64,000 nucleotides of DNA from Lineus longissimus (taxonomy: Eukaryota; Nemertea; Pilidiophora; Heteronemertea; Lineidae), in assembly GCF_910592395.1 (NCBI RefSeq), contig NC_088318.1, forward strand, positions 1,674,001-1,738,000, written 5' to 3'. The notes below the pieces were generated by a model, which was given only the letters and a program-made list of their open reading frames with translations, was not told where the DNA came from and searched no databases. Of the stretch, positions 42,201 to 52,358 are shown piece after piece; position 1 is the first letter of the stretch; each line of letters begins with the position of its first letter. The position numbers were made by a program, and so were the translations under genes.

Positions 42201-45200
42201 TTGCCAGCGTGCAACCAAATATTCTCCACTTTCAAAATTTGTATACGATGGGTGATATGAATAAAGACTAGCAAATGCTTTTACTTCAATTTTGAACAGA
42301 AAGGCCTAGTGTAAATGTACATGGAGTTTTAGATAAAAGCATTTGCTAGTCTTTATTCATATCACCCAATGCATGAATGGAATTGATAGCTTTTTGGTCA
42401 AAACATTTACGAATGGAGTGTATTGTCAATAGAAACAGATCACAGACTGACTAGATCCCGAGGTGACTGGTTGATTACGTACCCATGAGCTCTATACGCA
42501 AACTCTAAAATATCCTCTTTAGATCTTTCTCCTCGATGAGTGTATGCCTTGTTTCCACGGATACTGAAACAACAGTAACATTATCATTCATAAATAACAG
42601 TAATAGCTGCCGACATGAGTTTTTAAATGGTCTTCACGTGCCATATAATCAGAATGGCAAGATGATAACTACATCATACAATAACCTTTAAACAATCCCT
42701 ACCATTTAAGTTGGGTTTTTTCATACTAGACATGGACTCTATGTGTATCCTACTGTTTGTAAATTTGTATCAATTGGACATTCATTTTGACACCCCGAAG
42801 GTTTTCTCTTCATTTTGAGGTTTATAGTTCGATATCAGCAATGGTAGAGGTTATCATGCTAACCCTGGGCTATCCCGAAATGCCACATTCGAATCATTTA
42901 GAACCGGTGCACATACCCCTGGCTAAGAGGCTAAGAGATCTATCCTGACCGCTGGAATTGAACCAGGAACCTCTTGACGCCAGCCTGAGTCAAAGACCTG
43001 CACTACATGACAACTATGGCTCTTGGACGTTCAGAAAACATAGAATCTATGTGCCACACATTTTCCAATATAAAATTACTGGAGAAGAATAGTACTTGGA
43101 AAGTGTAACTACAGCATCACTAATTAATAAGTCGTCTCATGTTATTAAACCATACTAGAATATTCAATCAAAAAGGTTGCGACTTGAGACATCCAAGTGG
43201 TCTATATTGATTGATTATGAGTATTGCCAGGTCATGTTTCAATGGAGCTCATTTTGATACCACAAGGTCTTTGAATGTCAGTGACGAGATGGCATTTACA
43301 TCAGGCATTGATATTGGCATGTACATTTGTGATTCACGTTCCAATATCTGGGATTATTTTGTGTCAGAGCTGGAGCTACTCAGCCTCGGGACTGACATAC
43401 TTTCCCACTACTGCCAGCTAGTTACCTATTTACTCCCGAGTTGAGAGAAGCAAGTAGGGTTAAGTGTCTTGCTCAAGGCCACAGAGACAAAACAGCAGTG
43501 AGCTATCTGAAAGTCCAACCCACAACATCCCAATTATGAGTCCAGTGCTCTTACCACCTTGCCACTTCTTACTGGGCATTGTCATGTAACCACCTGCCTG
43601 TTGTGGCATAAAGGATCTAAGCAAATCTACCCACTAAGCCTAACTATTACACCTGGGGAAAATTAACACCATTGTGGTTGCTAGGCATGGATTTTAGTTG
43701 CTAAGGGAGGAGAGAAGTGGGAATCAATGGGCTGTGCTAATATATTATGATAGCCATTAAGGAGAGCAAATATTTGATCTATAGTTTTCTTTGAAAGTCT
43801 GTGGTGAAAAATATCAACGTTTAGATATTCCCACTATGGCATTTAGAAATCTCTAAATTCCTCATCCCTTACTGCATGTACCGGACACCTTTAGTTTCAA
43901 ATACTTACAATTTGATAGTTGGGAAACCTCGGACTTCAAACATATGGGCTAGTGACTGATAGAGGGTACAGTCAACCTTTCCAACCCTTATATCGCTATC
44001 TTTCAATTCCAGGCCAACTCTGTGGAACGCTGGGTTCATCTTTTTGCAGTGGCCACACCATGGTGCATAGAACTGGAAAACAGTTGATATGAAAAGTGAA
44101 ATTATTTGAAATGAACAGTTAATCATGAGATGAATGAACCATCAAGTTGCTGTGATGGGTAAAATATAATGCCTGCTTTGCTTTCACTGGGGTTTTGCAC
44201 GTAAGTTCCCATCATGCAAATACATAGTCTTACAATACATAACACCAGATGGAGACCTTGTTGTTCTAAATCGTTCAGGGTTAACTGAAGTGTAAGTGTT
44301 GACTCGGAGTTAACTAAGGGATCTCAGTGTACCCCAAATAAGAGTTGACACCAGAAGACAGTACTGTTCGAAATTGGAGGGGATGGGGTCAATGGAGAGA
44401 CAAACCAGCGTTCAGTTTATTTTGCTTCAAAATTATTTTGACATAAAGTCAATGTTTTATATTGGTTGAATTTTCAATTAGCTATTGTGGCCATTCATTA
44501 TGAGAAATTTCTGGAATGAAAGTGACACTGATTCTATTGAGTGTAATAGAAGAGGGATATCACTCCGATCAGACAGTCTGCCCCCAAGCTGTTGTAGGCA
44601 GAGATCAGGTAGATCGTATCAGATGCTTTGATACATGAAATGATGATGTGTACAGGCACGTAGCATTCAAACCATTGATTAAGCTATCATCTTGCCACCT
44701 ACTTGAGGCATTCTCTGGACACCACGATAGATTGTCAGTCATCTATCAGTTGAAAACACCAACCTTTCTTTATCTTAAACACTGAGAATATGCACGTCGG
44801 TGGTTGAACAGTTTTGAGCTATAAATAATGAACATTCCTAGAACCAAGAAAATGATTATGAATCTTACCGTAAAAAAGATTCACTCATAAATCAGGTGTT
44901 ATCAGAAAATTGCAGTGTGTGGACAATGCACACCATTGTTGGGGATTATACCATTTGAGGCACTTGATTGCCCAGTGAATTAGATCAAAATGAGGCGACT
45001 TGTCAGCTCAATACTAAATGACACACATCTACTACTCGTAATTTAATTGATGAGGTTAAGACAATTGACGCAATTATTACCATGAATTACGGTGGCATTG
45101 ATTTCATAAGTGTATTAAATTGATTTTATCTAAGGCACTGTAGTGTAAAACCAAGCTACAGATTTAAGTAGCACACCAACAACACCTATGAAACACAGGA

Positions 45201-46948
45201 TGCACTTTATTCAACAAGACTGGACTGACCATTGCTATCGTAAAAATACCGCTCAGAAAACCCCCCCCAAAAATGCGAAGTGTGAACTAATTGTCATAGC
45301 GTGACCAGGGGAGGGGGAGGACCTACATGGTTTGCCCTGACTGCTGCATGATTGTCAAAGGGTGTGAATGGGATAAATGACAAGTCGAGTGTAACACTCC
45401 TATTGAATTGTGATGTGAGATTGGCAGCTCAACCTATAGGAGAGTGGCACGTTCCATTACCATGGCAACGAGATGCCTGTTGGATATGGCACCAGGTGAG
45501 GAGTTGTCAAGCATCCAGTTGCTTTATAAACTCCACCCATTTTGTGAACTGTGGTCATCACCTGTGTGAGGAGTCACTTGAGAATCTGTCATTTTAAAAT
45601 GGATTTCCTTTTCTATGGGGCACTAAATTGCAAGCTCGCTGGGCTACTGGGTCACAGTGGAACCTCTCTCTATAAAGACACCCTTGGGAACGACACATGT
45701 TGTCCTTAATAGAGAGGTGTCCTGAGTACAGAGGTCAAATTGTATTAAAATGAGCTATTTTGGGACCAAAATCATTCTTCCAAACAGAGACTAGTGGGAG
45801 TCCAGCTAATAGAGGTGCCTGTTAAGGGAGGTCCAACTTTACTTTCAAAACAGGTACATATTTCAATAGTGCCTGTCCGTGGTATAGGCCTACTATGTTG
45901 CAACTTGGAGGGGGATCTCTCTCTGTTGGGTCATTTAACTGTGTGTGTGCGTGTGTGTGTGTGAGGGGGCGGTGATTTCAATGCAACTTGACTAAGAGCA
46001 GGGTGTTGGAGAATGGACGACGAGTAAATTAGAATGAATAAACTTAGACTTTCACTTAGAGCAATGAAGAAGAAGGATGAAGAAGAAAGATGAAGAAGAA
46101 GGATAAAGGCTTACCATAACGAGCCATGAATTTTCACCTCTATCTGTGACAAATCTGGAAGAAGTAAGGTGTCAAAAGTCAAAGATAAGGACCAGTAACT
46201 TGAGTAAGGTGGAGGTAGATCTATTTACTATGAAAGAGTTTGCATCATCATCATCAATACCAGCGTCATATACGACACTTGAGAACTTCAGCCTCGGATA
46301 TGCCGTTGGTACGGTTTGCGCATAACTCAACTGACCAATCAGCTAACAGAGCCAGCATCTGATTATGCAAATAGTACGTCATTTGCTGGCTCTTTTTAGA
46401 TGAATGGTAAGTTATGCGCAAAGTACCACGAGACCCAATTTTTTAAGTGTCGCATTGGAACATGTATCTTTACATGTACATCGTACACTGTATGACATAT
46501 TGACATGTCTCAACTCTCATTACATACAGACAGACATTACTGATAACTCGTCCTTCGAGATCCTTGGTTGACTGTTTACGTACGCCTTTCCTGACAAGTC
46601 CAACACAGACACAGCACTTCAAATCTACTGATCTATGCATGTATAGTGTACACTGCCCACATCATCATGTACAGATATTGAGATCAACTGTATACACACA
46701 CTAACACTACACTACAGTAACAGTACACCACCAAGATAAAATATACTAGCAGACAGCAATCAACTTACTTCTCCGTTAGTTCCTCCACCTGGGCTGTTGA
46801 TGATCTAAAAAACCAGCCTGAAAGGAAGAAAACATATTAGGCACCACCAAGGCGTAAATCTTGATTAAAATAACCAACGCACAAAGGGTAAAAACTTACC
46901 TGAGAGAAAAATAAATATGCCTATTTTCATTTTCATGATCGCTGCCAT
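30255..46948 (-). CDS. TMX3: Protein disulfide-isomerase TMX3, transmembrane thioredoxin, about 14 core exons plus microexons
   Basis: ER membrane thiol oxidoreductase. Core exons: 46948-46900, 46817-46769, 46154-46115, 44072-43909, 42563-42483, 42075-41961, 41666-41589, 41182-41116, 38626-38449, 31777-31724, 31593-31401, 31039-30971, 30619-30430, 30313-30255. They join in phase to 461 residues (human 454). A signal peptide begins MAAIMKMKIGIFIFL. The redox motif FYAPWCGHCKK places the CGHC active site at about residues 52-55. Two thioredoxin-like folds without CxxC follow. One membrane segment lies at about 387-409 (ILFFVMFGIPTAIISIVCYG), then a seven-Glu tract. The tail ends KKND, a dilysine-type ER retrieval signal like human KKKD. 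Five extra in-phase microexons lie between 41116 and 38626. The next intron contains a whole fibrinogen-related gene on the other strand. Confidence 0.95.
33230..33490 (+). repeat. SINE-like element in TMX3 intron
   Basis: TGTCCCTGAACAAGGCACTT resembles the conserved core of widespread marine-animal SINEs. About 200 bases later, GCGCTTGTGAGTT and GTGCTCTACAAATGC resemble their 3' ends, followed by an ATTATCATCATT tail. No 5' tRNA head was found. Confidence 0.4.
34080..34262 (+). other. Possible 5'UTR exon of the nested fibrinogen-related gene
   Basis: The coding exon is preceded by a strong acceptor (TTTCTTTTGCAG, exon from 35718). TTTG|GTGAGT at 34262 is a matching donor upstream. The exon's 5' end cannot be fixed. 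Inferred from splice signals only. Confidence 0.3.
34576..34998. repeat. 47-bp minisatellite, 9 nearly identical copies
   Basis: The unit is GAGGGGCACTGAGCTCCCTT followed by GTTACTGAGAATGTGGCAAA and ATGGATT. Copies vary mainly at one site (GTGGC or GTGAC). The array is head-to-tail without spacers and would lie in the putative 5'UTR intron of the fibrinogen-related gene. Confidence 0.95.
35742..38059 (+). CDS. Secreted fibrinogen-related protein with coiled coil, nested in TMX3 intron
   Basis: Two coding exons, 35742-36390 and 37431-38059, join in phase to 425 residues. A signal peptide (about 1-27, GCTILIVLCILSTHVSA) is followed by a Tyr-rich stretch and then a long charged heptad-type region (about 60-200, three Asn-x-Thr sites) likely to be a coiled coil for oligomerisation. 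The fibrinogen C-terminal domain runs from CLHIYLSGHRKSGVYYVTP to VEMKIVPIL. Its landmarks are present: CDMDTPGGGWLVLQRR, WLEYRGGFGDLNKEFWLGN, the Ca-binding DRDND loop with HCAKEWGAGWWFTNCW, and WNDWKNEQLMAVEM. Architecture matches ficolin, angiopoietin-like and invertebrate FREP-type lectins or immune proteins; the exact ligand is unknown. It is wholly within a TMX3 intron on the opposite strand. AATAAA at 38365 ends it about 80 bases before the next TMX3 exon. Confidence 0.93.
37322..37372. repeat. SINE core fragment in the FReD intron
   Basis: TTAGTGTCTTGCCCCAGGGCA resembles the core TTAAGTGTCTTGCTCAAGGC of the element at 43430-43567. It is a short relic. Confidence 0.25.
38365..38370 (+). 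terminator. Polyadenylation signal of the fibrinogen-related gene
   Basis: AATAAA 306 bases past the stop. The 3' end therefore falls just short of, or overlaps, the TMX3 exon on the other strand that ends at 38449. Confidence 0.5.
39254..40833 (-). other. TMX3: Cluster of five in-frame TMX3 microexons
   Basis: On the minus strand, between core exons 41182-41116 and 38626-38449, are 40833-40795 (39 nt), 40414-40370 (45), 39967-39944 (24), 39661-39632 (30) and 39277-39254 (24). Each has an AG acceptor and a GTAAGT donor, is a multiple of three, and sits in phase 1 like the flanking core exons. The fourth has a second in-frame acceptor that would leave 15 nt. The peptides are short and mostly acidic: GEVEEESAEEMIK, IEETVQPKADGDSMS, MEGDSCTK, SAPSAEDEKK, TETEVEIK. 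The reading assumes all are used in order. Any subset keeps the frame. They would lengthen an acidic loop after about residue 214. Confidence 0.75.
42130..42215 (-). repeat. tRNA-derived SINE head
   Basis: The minus strand reads TGGCAAAGTAG (perfect A box) and, about 45 bases on, GGTTCGAGCC (B box), the spacing of a tRNA gene. The stems do not close into a sound cloverleaf and no tail was identified. It lies in a TMX3 intron, near the left arm of the hairpin at 42249. Confidence 0.5.
42249..42368. mobile_element. Small foldback element with perfect 35-bp inverted arms
   Basis: TGGGTGATATGAATAAAGAC and the next 15 bases at 42249-42283 are the exact reverse complement of 42334-42368. The loop is 50 bases. 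It lies in a TMX3 intron. The perfect arms imply recent insertion or selection on the hairpin. Confidence 0.85.
42905..43020 (-). repeat. tRNA-derived SINE head
   Basis: The minus strand contains GGTTCAATTCC, a good B box, preceded at tRNA spacing by a weakened A box (TAGTTGTCATG). It lies in a TMX3 intron. Confidence 0.4.
43430..43567 (-). repeat. tRNA-derived SINE with conserved core
   Basis: The minus strand reads GTGGTAAGAGCACTGGACTC and ATAATT, typical of a tRNA head. It is followed by GTGGGTTGGA (decayed B box) and then GGCCTTGAGCAAGACACTTA, the core also seen at 33230-33490. Confidence 0.5.
45655..45850. repeat. Dispersed repeat family, copy 2
   Basis: ACACCCTTGGGAACGACACA, then TTGTCCTTAATAGAGAGGTG and, near 45810, a second related piece (CTAATAGAGGTGCCTGTTAA). 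It shares its core with 23461-23540 and 58612-58760. It lies in a TMX3 intron. Confidence 0.6.
45940..46110. repeat. Microsatellites: (GT)n and (GAAGAAGGAT)n
   Basis: A TGTGTGTGCGTGTGTGTG run near 45945 and a GAAGAAGGATGAAGAAGAAA purine run near 46065-46105. The purine run sits immediately 3' of TMX3 exon 3 (minus strand), in the intron that begins at 46114. Confidence 0.7.
46265..46455. repeat. Imperfect foldback of about 190 bp
   Basis: GGTACGGTTTGCGCATAACT near 46308 pairs with AGTTATGCGCAAAGTACC near 46411, and AGAGCCAGC pairs with GCTGGCTCT further in. The outer ends also match (ACGACACTT and AAGTGTCGC). A decayed MITE in the TMX3 intron between exons 2 and 3 is the simplest reading. 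Confidence 0.55.
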
Positions 46949-47894
46949 CTTTTCAGTCTCGCTCAACTATAACACTGCTAAATTGTTGCGTTGCCCTATC
47001 TGGTGAAGATTAATTTAGGTCTCATTAGGGAGTTTTTCTCGAATGTACGCGATGACGACATGCCCCACTAACAGGACGTATGGATACAGATGGGCCTACT
47101 CTATCCCTATTACTACTTATTCAAATGTGAATGCCCGATGTTTTTTGTGAAGGGGTAGCTCTGACCATTATCTGAGGAAAATACCAGTTTCTTCTGTGCA
47201 CTTACGCGGTGAGCAGGCCCCGAATGCTATTTATAGCTCACCAGGTTGTTGACATCGACTGGTTCCTGTGAGATTGCACATGTTCTCAAGGTAAAATTTC
47301 GAGGGAAAAAACTCAAACAAAAGCCGCAACGACAGCCTATTTTTATATAAAACATTGAAATAGTCGTCAGTTGGCATTCTCAAGGTGATGAGTAGATGTG
47401 TATGAAATTTTTTTTCACCATCCTTAAGTTATAAGTCATAAAGGTGAAATTTTTCAAATGTGTCTTAAGATACAGGATGTCTCATGCATTGTGATGCATC
47501 AGTCTATGCATGACTGTAAGTCTAGACTACGTTGAAACTTGGCCAGATGTATTCTACAAGTGACAAGCTATTCAGAAATGTATAGGTTTGTGTGAGAGTA
47601 AGGTACTGCCAAGTCTACAGCCGCTGGAACAGGGGTATGCATAAAATGACGTCGCGTCATTTTTGGAGGTAGGTAAACCTGGCCTCCGCACCAGCTAGTG
47701 AGACACATACAATACCTCGTTCCTAGTACAAGTACGGCTGGGCTCGAGGTTGGTTTGCCAACCATTCACAAACTGATGACGTAGTTCACACACGTGTTTC
47801 ACAAGACCGTGAAATTTAGGGAATCGTGGTCACATTTTGTAGTAATTTTTGCATTTTATTCAGAATCCAGCGGTCAAGCTTACCTTACATCAAG
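46949..47894. promoter_or_regulatory. Divergent TMX3/EIF6 promoter region
   Basis: The two start codons are 947 bases apart and face away from each other. Candidate sites lie on the EIF6 side. AAAATGACGTCGCGTCATTT (about 47644-47664) is a near-palindrome holding overlapping ATF/CREB-type half sites. TGACGTAG lies near 47776 and an E-box CACGTG at 47791-47796. No TATA box stands out. Confidence 0.45.
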
Positions 47895-50604
47895 ATGGCG
47901 TTTAGGACAATGTTTCAAGGCAACAATGAGATAGGAGTTTTCGCCAGATTGACGAATGCTTACTGTTTGGTGGGCATGGGAGCTTCACAAAATTTCTACA
48001 GGCAAGTACACGCAGAGCTGAGTGAGTGTGGTACAAAATGACTGGTGTAACAGTAGTCATGTGTCCCCCGAGAAATTTACTTCATTACTTTGATTTGGCA
48101 TCTTTCGAAGAATATTGCTTGAGTGAGCAGTGCCAGTAGTAACAGTTGTCAACATTGAGTCATTGTCATAAAGATTTTTAAATAGTTCTTGACTTTTCAT
48201 GGTTGTCGTGTCTGACAACTGAATGAAGACACTGACTGTCACGTCACTGGTCTGTCTGGGTTCAGTTTGGACATCAATGTTGTTTGCATTTCTTCTTTCA
48301 GTGTGTTCGAAGGAGAGTTGTCTGAAGTGATACCCGTCGTTCACACATCGATTGGCAGCTGCCGGATCATTGGCACGTTATGTGTTGGTAAGGAAGCTTC
48401 ACATGGAATGGATATTTTCAGGATTGTATGACATCATCTTGACCTTGCATCCTGAGATGTCGGAAGTTCTTCAATAGAAGAGAAATCTTTAGATGAGGCA
48501 GGATGCTAACTGCTATGCTCTGAAATTACTTGGGAGTCAGATTCTCATCACACCGTGTTACATGATTCTTCCAAAAGATGATGGGTTGGGTTTGGATTTA
48601 GAATAAGATAATCCAAAACAGTGACTGAGATGTTTCTGAAAGTCATTGAAATGTTTGATTTGGGGCAGCGAAACCTTTTTTGTAAGTGGTTATCTCTTCA
48701 ATATATGCCTATACATTGCTTTATGTTTTTAGGCAACAGACATGGTCTTATTGTCCCAAGCTCCACCCAAGATCAAGAACTACAACACATCAGGAATGCG
48801 CTTCCAGACTCCATCAAAATACGCAGGGTTGAGGAGAGACTATCAGCACTAGGAAATGTCATTTGTTGTAATGATTATGTGGCTTTAGTACACCCAGACT
48901 TAGATAAGGTAAGTTTGGTGTGAAAATCATTAAAATAACTATGGAACTCTTAGAAGTTAAAAATGGATCATTAATGAATGGAGCTTATAAGTTGAGTGTG
49001 AATTGAATGCAAATGACCTTTTTGAACTGAAATTGTCTATGGACTTGAAAAGGCTTTACTCATGGGAATCAAGGAGAAGTAATTTTGTTTCAGATGTTCA
49101 TGATAGGTTCTATTCTAATTTTTGCTTTTCTTCAGGAAACAGAAGAAATCATATCTGATGTGTTAAAAGTGGAGGTTTTCCGACAGACGATAGCAACTAA
49201 TGTATTAGTAGGCAGCTATTGCGCAATCAGTAATCAGGGAGGACTGGTATGTGTCAAGTTCAAGTTATCAGTTGGCTTTAAAAAGTTTGCTTCCCTGAAT
49301 TTTTCAAATCAATCTGCTACTGTGCCATTGCATATTTGGCATGTGATCTTGGGAGAAATAGCATTCTTGCTGGCTGACACCTGACATACAACATCTTTAA
49401 ACAGCATTGACATTCAGGTCAGTGTGCACCATCAGTGTTGACCGTCAGATGCCACCTGCTTTCTAAGATCCATGGTTTCCTTCGGCATAATCTGAATCGG
49501 AGTGAATCAGGAACTTCGCCTTCTTGTAGAATTGAGAAATGGCTGAAACTCGAAAGAAAGTTAGTCTCATAGCTGTCTTAAATGGTGAGCTGTTATTAAA
49601 TAGAGTGCAATGCATTAGATGGAACATTTGACTCTGCTCACGGTTTGTCCTTCCTACCTTTTAGGTTCACCCTGAAACACCTGTTGAAGATCAAGATGAA
49701 TTATCATCATTACTACAAATTCCTTTAGTGGTAAGTGTTCTGGCTGAAGTGGAGTTTGATCTCGTGTGCTGATCTTGTCATCTTTTCCAATGATATGGCT
49801 TCAGGATGATGTCAAGAGGTTCATAGGTGTCACTGGAGAACAGGGCTGTCTTCACTGTAAAGTAGAGGACTGGAAATCTCATGTTTGGTTTGCCAAACAT
49901 TTGATGTGGACAAATCTGGATAAAATGTTTGAATTGTCACTTGAATAGTTTCCAGGGAGTTAAACTGTGGAGTCTACTGTCATAGATCTGACAGGACTGT
50001 TTTGTCTGAACCTTGAAAGTATGAGATTGGACAATTTGTATGTTTGCCACATACTGGTATTAGTTCAGTTAGATGCGAGTGAGATGATGAACTTGACAAC
50101 ATCCTATGTCTTCCATGAGCGTCCCATTTTATGACAGTTATTCGTTATTCCAGGCTGGGACCGTCAACCGAGGTAGTCCTGTGGTCGGCGGTGGAATGGT
50201 TGTGAACGATTGGGCCGCATTCTGTGGACACGACACCACGAGTACGGAGATGTCAGTCGTTGAGAGCGTGTTCAAGCTTGGAGGAGCACAACCGAGCAAG
50301 ATCTCGACCGACATGAGGGAAACATTAATTGAAAGGTAACTTCGCATTGTGTAGTCACTTTGATATGTTGGTTACTCTTGACACTTGTTGACGTTCAGCT
50401 GTTCTAAGGGCCAATGGAAAAACCTGCCACACAGTTTTATTGTGTGATGTATGCCTTCCATAGGACATAGTGATGGGTTAAATTAATCTGAACCAATCAA
50501 TGTTACAACAATGAAACAATTTTTTGGACGGGTTTTTGACCTGTATGTGTCTTCTTGCATTCAGTTATTCATGATATCATTATTCCATTTTCAGCATGAC
50601 GTAA
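47895..50604 (+). CDS. EIF6: Eukaryotic translation initiation factor 6 (eIF6), 7 exons
   Basis: Anti-association factor that binds pre-60S subunits in the nucleolus and cytoplasm and blocks premature 80S joining. Exons: 47895-48001, 48302-48387, 48733-48908, 49136-49246, 49665-49730, 50154-50335, 50595-50604; 245 residues, the same as human. Conserved blocks include [94 protein letters not shown] and [20 protein letters not shown]. Exon 1 ends at a GC donor (AG|GCAAGT). The nearest GT alternative puts the next exon out of frame, so a GC-AG intron is required. The last coding exon contributes only 10 nt (C ATG ACG TAA). The gene is divergent from TMX3. Confidence 0.97.
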
Positions 50605-50988
50605 TTAAGATGAGAAGATGAAAAGGACGACGATAAAACTAAAGCAGAGATGTGGCAAACAGAAAAAGACATTTGGGCATGATGAATGGGGTTTATGTGC
50701 AGAATGCATTTCTAAGAATCAATCCTATTGACGTGAAATTGTTGTTTTCATTTTGAGCAATGAGTTTTTGAAAATCGAAGTACAGGTTTATTGTTGGGTC
50801 GTCCGAAACTGGGACTATATCATACCAAGATCATATCTCACTGGATCCATTTCCATGCAGTCCCCTGACCAATGTACTGCCAAGGTTGGGCCGAAGACCA
50901 TCCACCTTTATTGCTGCCACAAAGTTCTGTAATGATGTATTCGATTCATTACGTTGGCATCTTAAAGGCTTAGACTGCCCAAATGTAC

Positions 50989-50994
50989 AATAAA
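50989..50994 (+). terminator. Polyadenylation signal of EIF6
   Basis: AATAAA 385 bases after the stop codon, in the GTACAATAAACAGACC context. Confidence 0.55.
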
Positions 50995-51339
50995 CAGACC
51001 TCCTTCCTGAAAAGGACAGGATGTCTCAAGTCAATAACCTAGACATGTACTAGGAATAAGGTATTACCGTTCCGGCAAAAAATGTATTTTATTAGTTTTT
51101 TTTGTGCATTTATTGCCTGTAGTGTTCAGTTTATGAAGTCCCCGACCACCGTTTTTGCTCCCGTCTTGCAGTAGATACCTATGGTATGGGGCTCCCCAGC
51201 CTCGGTCATCTGAGGGTTCTTCTAAAATCATTAATGAATGAGTAAACTGTGCTTTTGTAAATAAAAACAATTACAACAAATTGCTTTATTCTTATCTCTG
51301 ACCATCTCAAAAGTATGTGTGGAATATCTGGTACACATT

Positions 51340-52060
51340 CGTCCTATGTGCTGACTTATCATATTGAAACTGATTGTGACATTGTCCCTGATGTTCTAAG
51401 AAAGGAAAAGAGACTACCCCTGTTATACTCAAACTCGAACGTTGTCCTTCATTTCTCCCAATGCTTGGGACAGATCGCAAACAAATTGACGAATGAACTT
51501 GTCCTTTAAATAATACATGCAGAACATCTCGAAATAAAGAAAGACGGAAAGATCAGTGGGTCACAATATAGGCAACCCATCAACATAATGATTTCTTTAT
51601 TGTCTTAGTATCAGACAGACATTGATACATCCAAATATCAAGAACAGCAATGAGTTTTTCAGAAAAATATAAATGTAATCTATGCAAAATTTGATTACTT
51701 TTAAACTTCAATCGTAACCTAGCATGAGATCAGACTAATTGCGTGCTCAAGCACACTCCAGCGAAATTGTGTCTTTCTTTCGTACTGTGCTTCTGACTGT
51801 CGAATTGTACCTAATGTATGAGGAATGTTTACGCTTTCTCTGACATTAACCGGTTGTGACATTGTCTCTGATGTAACATTCTATGCTATACTAAGGCCCT
51901 TTCTATAGATGGTTCGTTTCAAACTGGTTGTGATATTGTCTCTAGTGCAGCATTCGAAACTGAGCCCCTTTCTAAGATGAGTCGATTCTAAATGGTTGTG
52001 ACATTGTCTCCGACCGGCATTCAATTCAAATTGATTTGACATTGTCCCTGGTGTATTCGG
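51340..52060. repeat. Diverged repeats on GGTTGTGACATTGTCTC
   Basis: The motif appears near 51371, 51851, 51922, 51993 and 52038. The three central copies are about 71 bp apart and are accompanied by TTTCTA(A)GATG and ATTC(G)AA blocks. This is an old minisatellite with no coding frame. Confidence 0.5.
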
Positions 52061-52358
52061 AAGGGATATAACCTTTTCACTTCCGTATTACATGCGCATG
52101 TATCTGATTCTAACTGTACCCTATCCACTGCTAACAGACATAACAAGTTTTTTTCTGCCTAGCGCACACGTATCTAAGCGATCATTCGAATTGTGTTGCC
52201 AAATCACATGGTGTCACAATTTATCGTAATCCAAAGTGAATTCAGCACCTGTTCTGATGAAATATCTGATAACCCGTAAACCAAAAATCACACCAAGGGT
52301 ATGATTCCCATCCGATTTTAACCTTGATCCGTCCTCATTCACAAACTCAAATTCAAGG

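Larger units (their letters stand above)
50605..52358. other. EIF6 3'UTR and EIF6-dermatopontin intergenic region
   Basis: EIF6 3'UTR probably runs to about 51015 (AATAAA at 50989). No further gene is recognisable before the dermatopontin start. Diverged repeats built on GTGACATTGTC occupy about 51340-52060. Confidence 0.5.

Noticed and set aside
42130-43567. Functional tRNA genes
   Set aside because: A and B boxes are present, but stems are broken and no complete cloverleaf can be formed. These are SINE heads.
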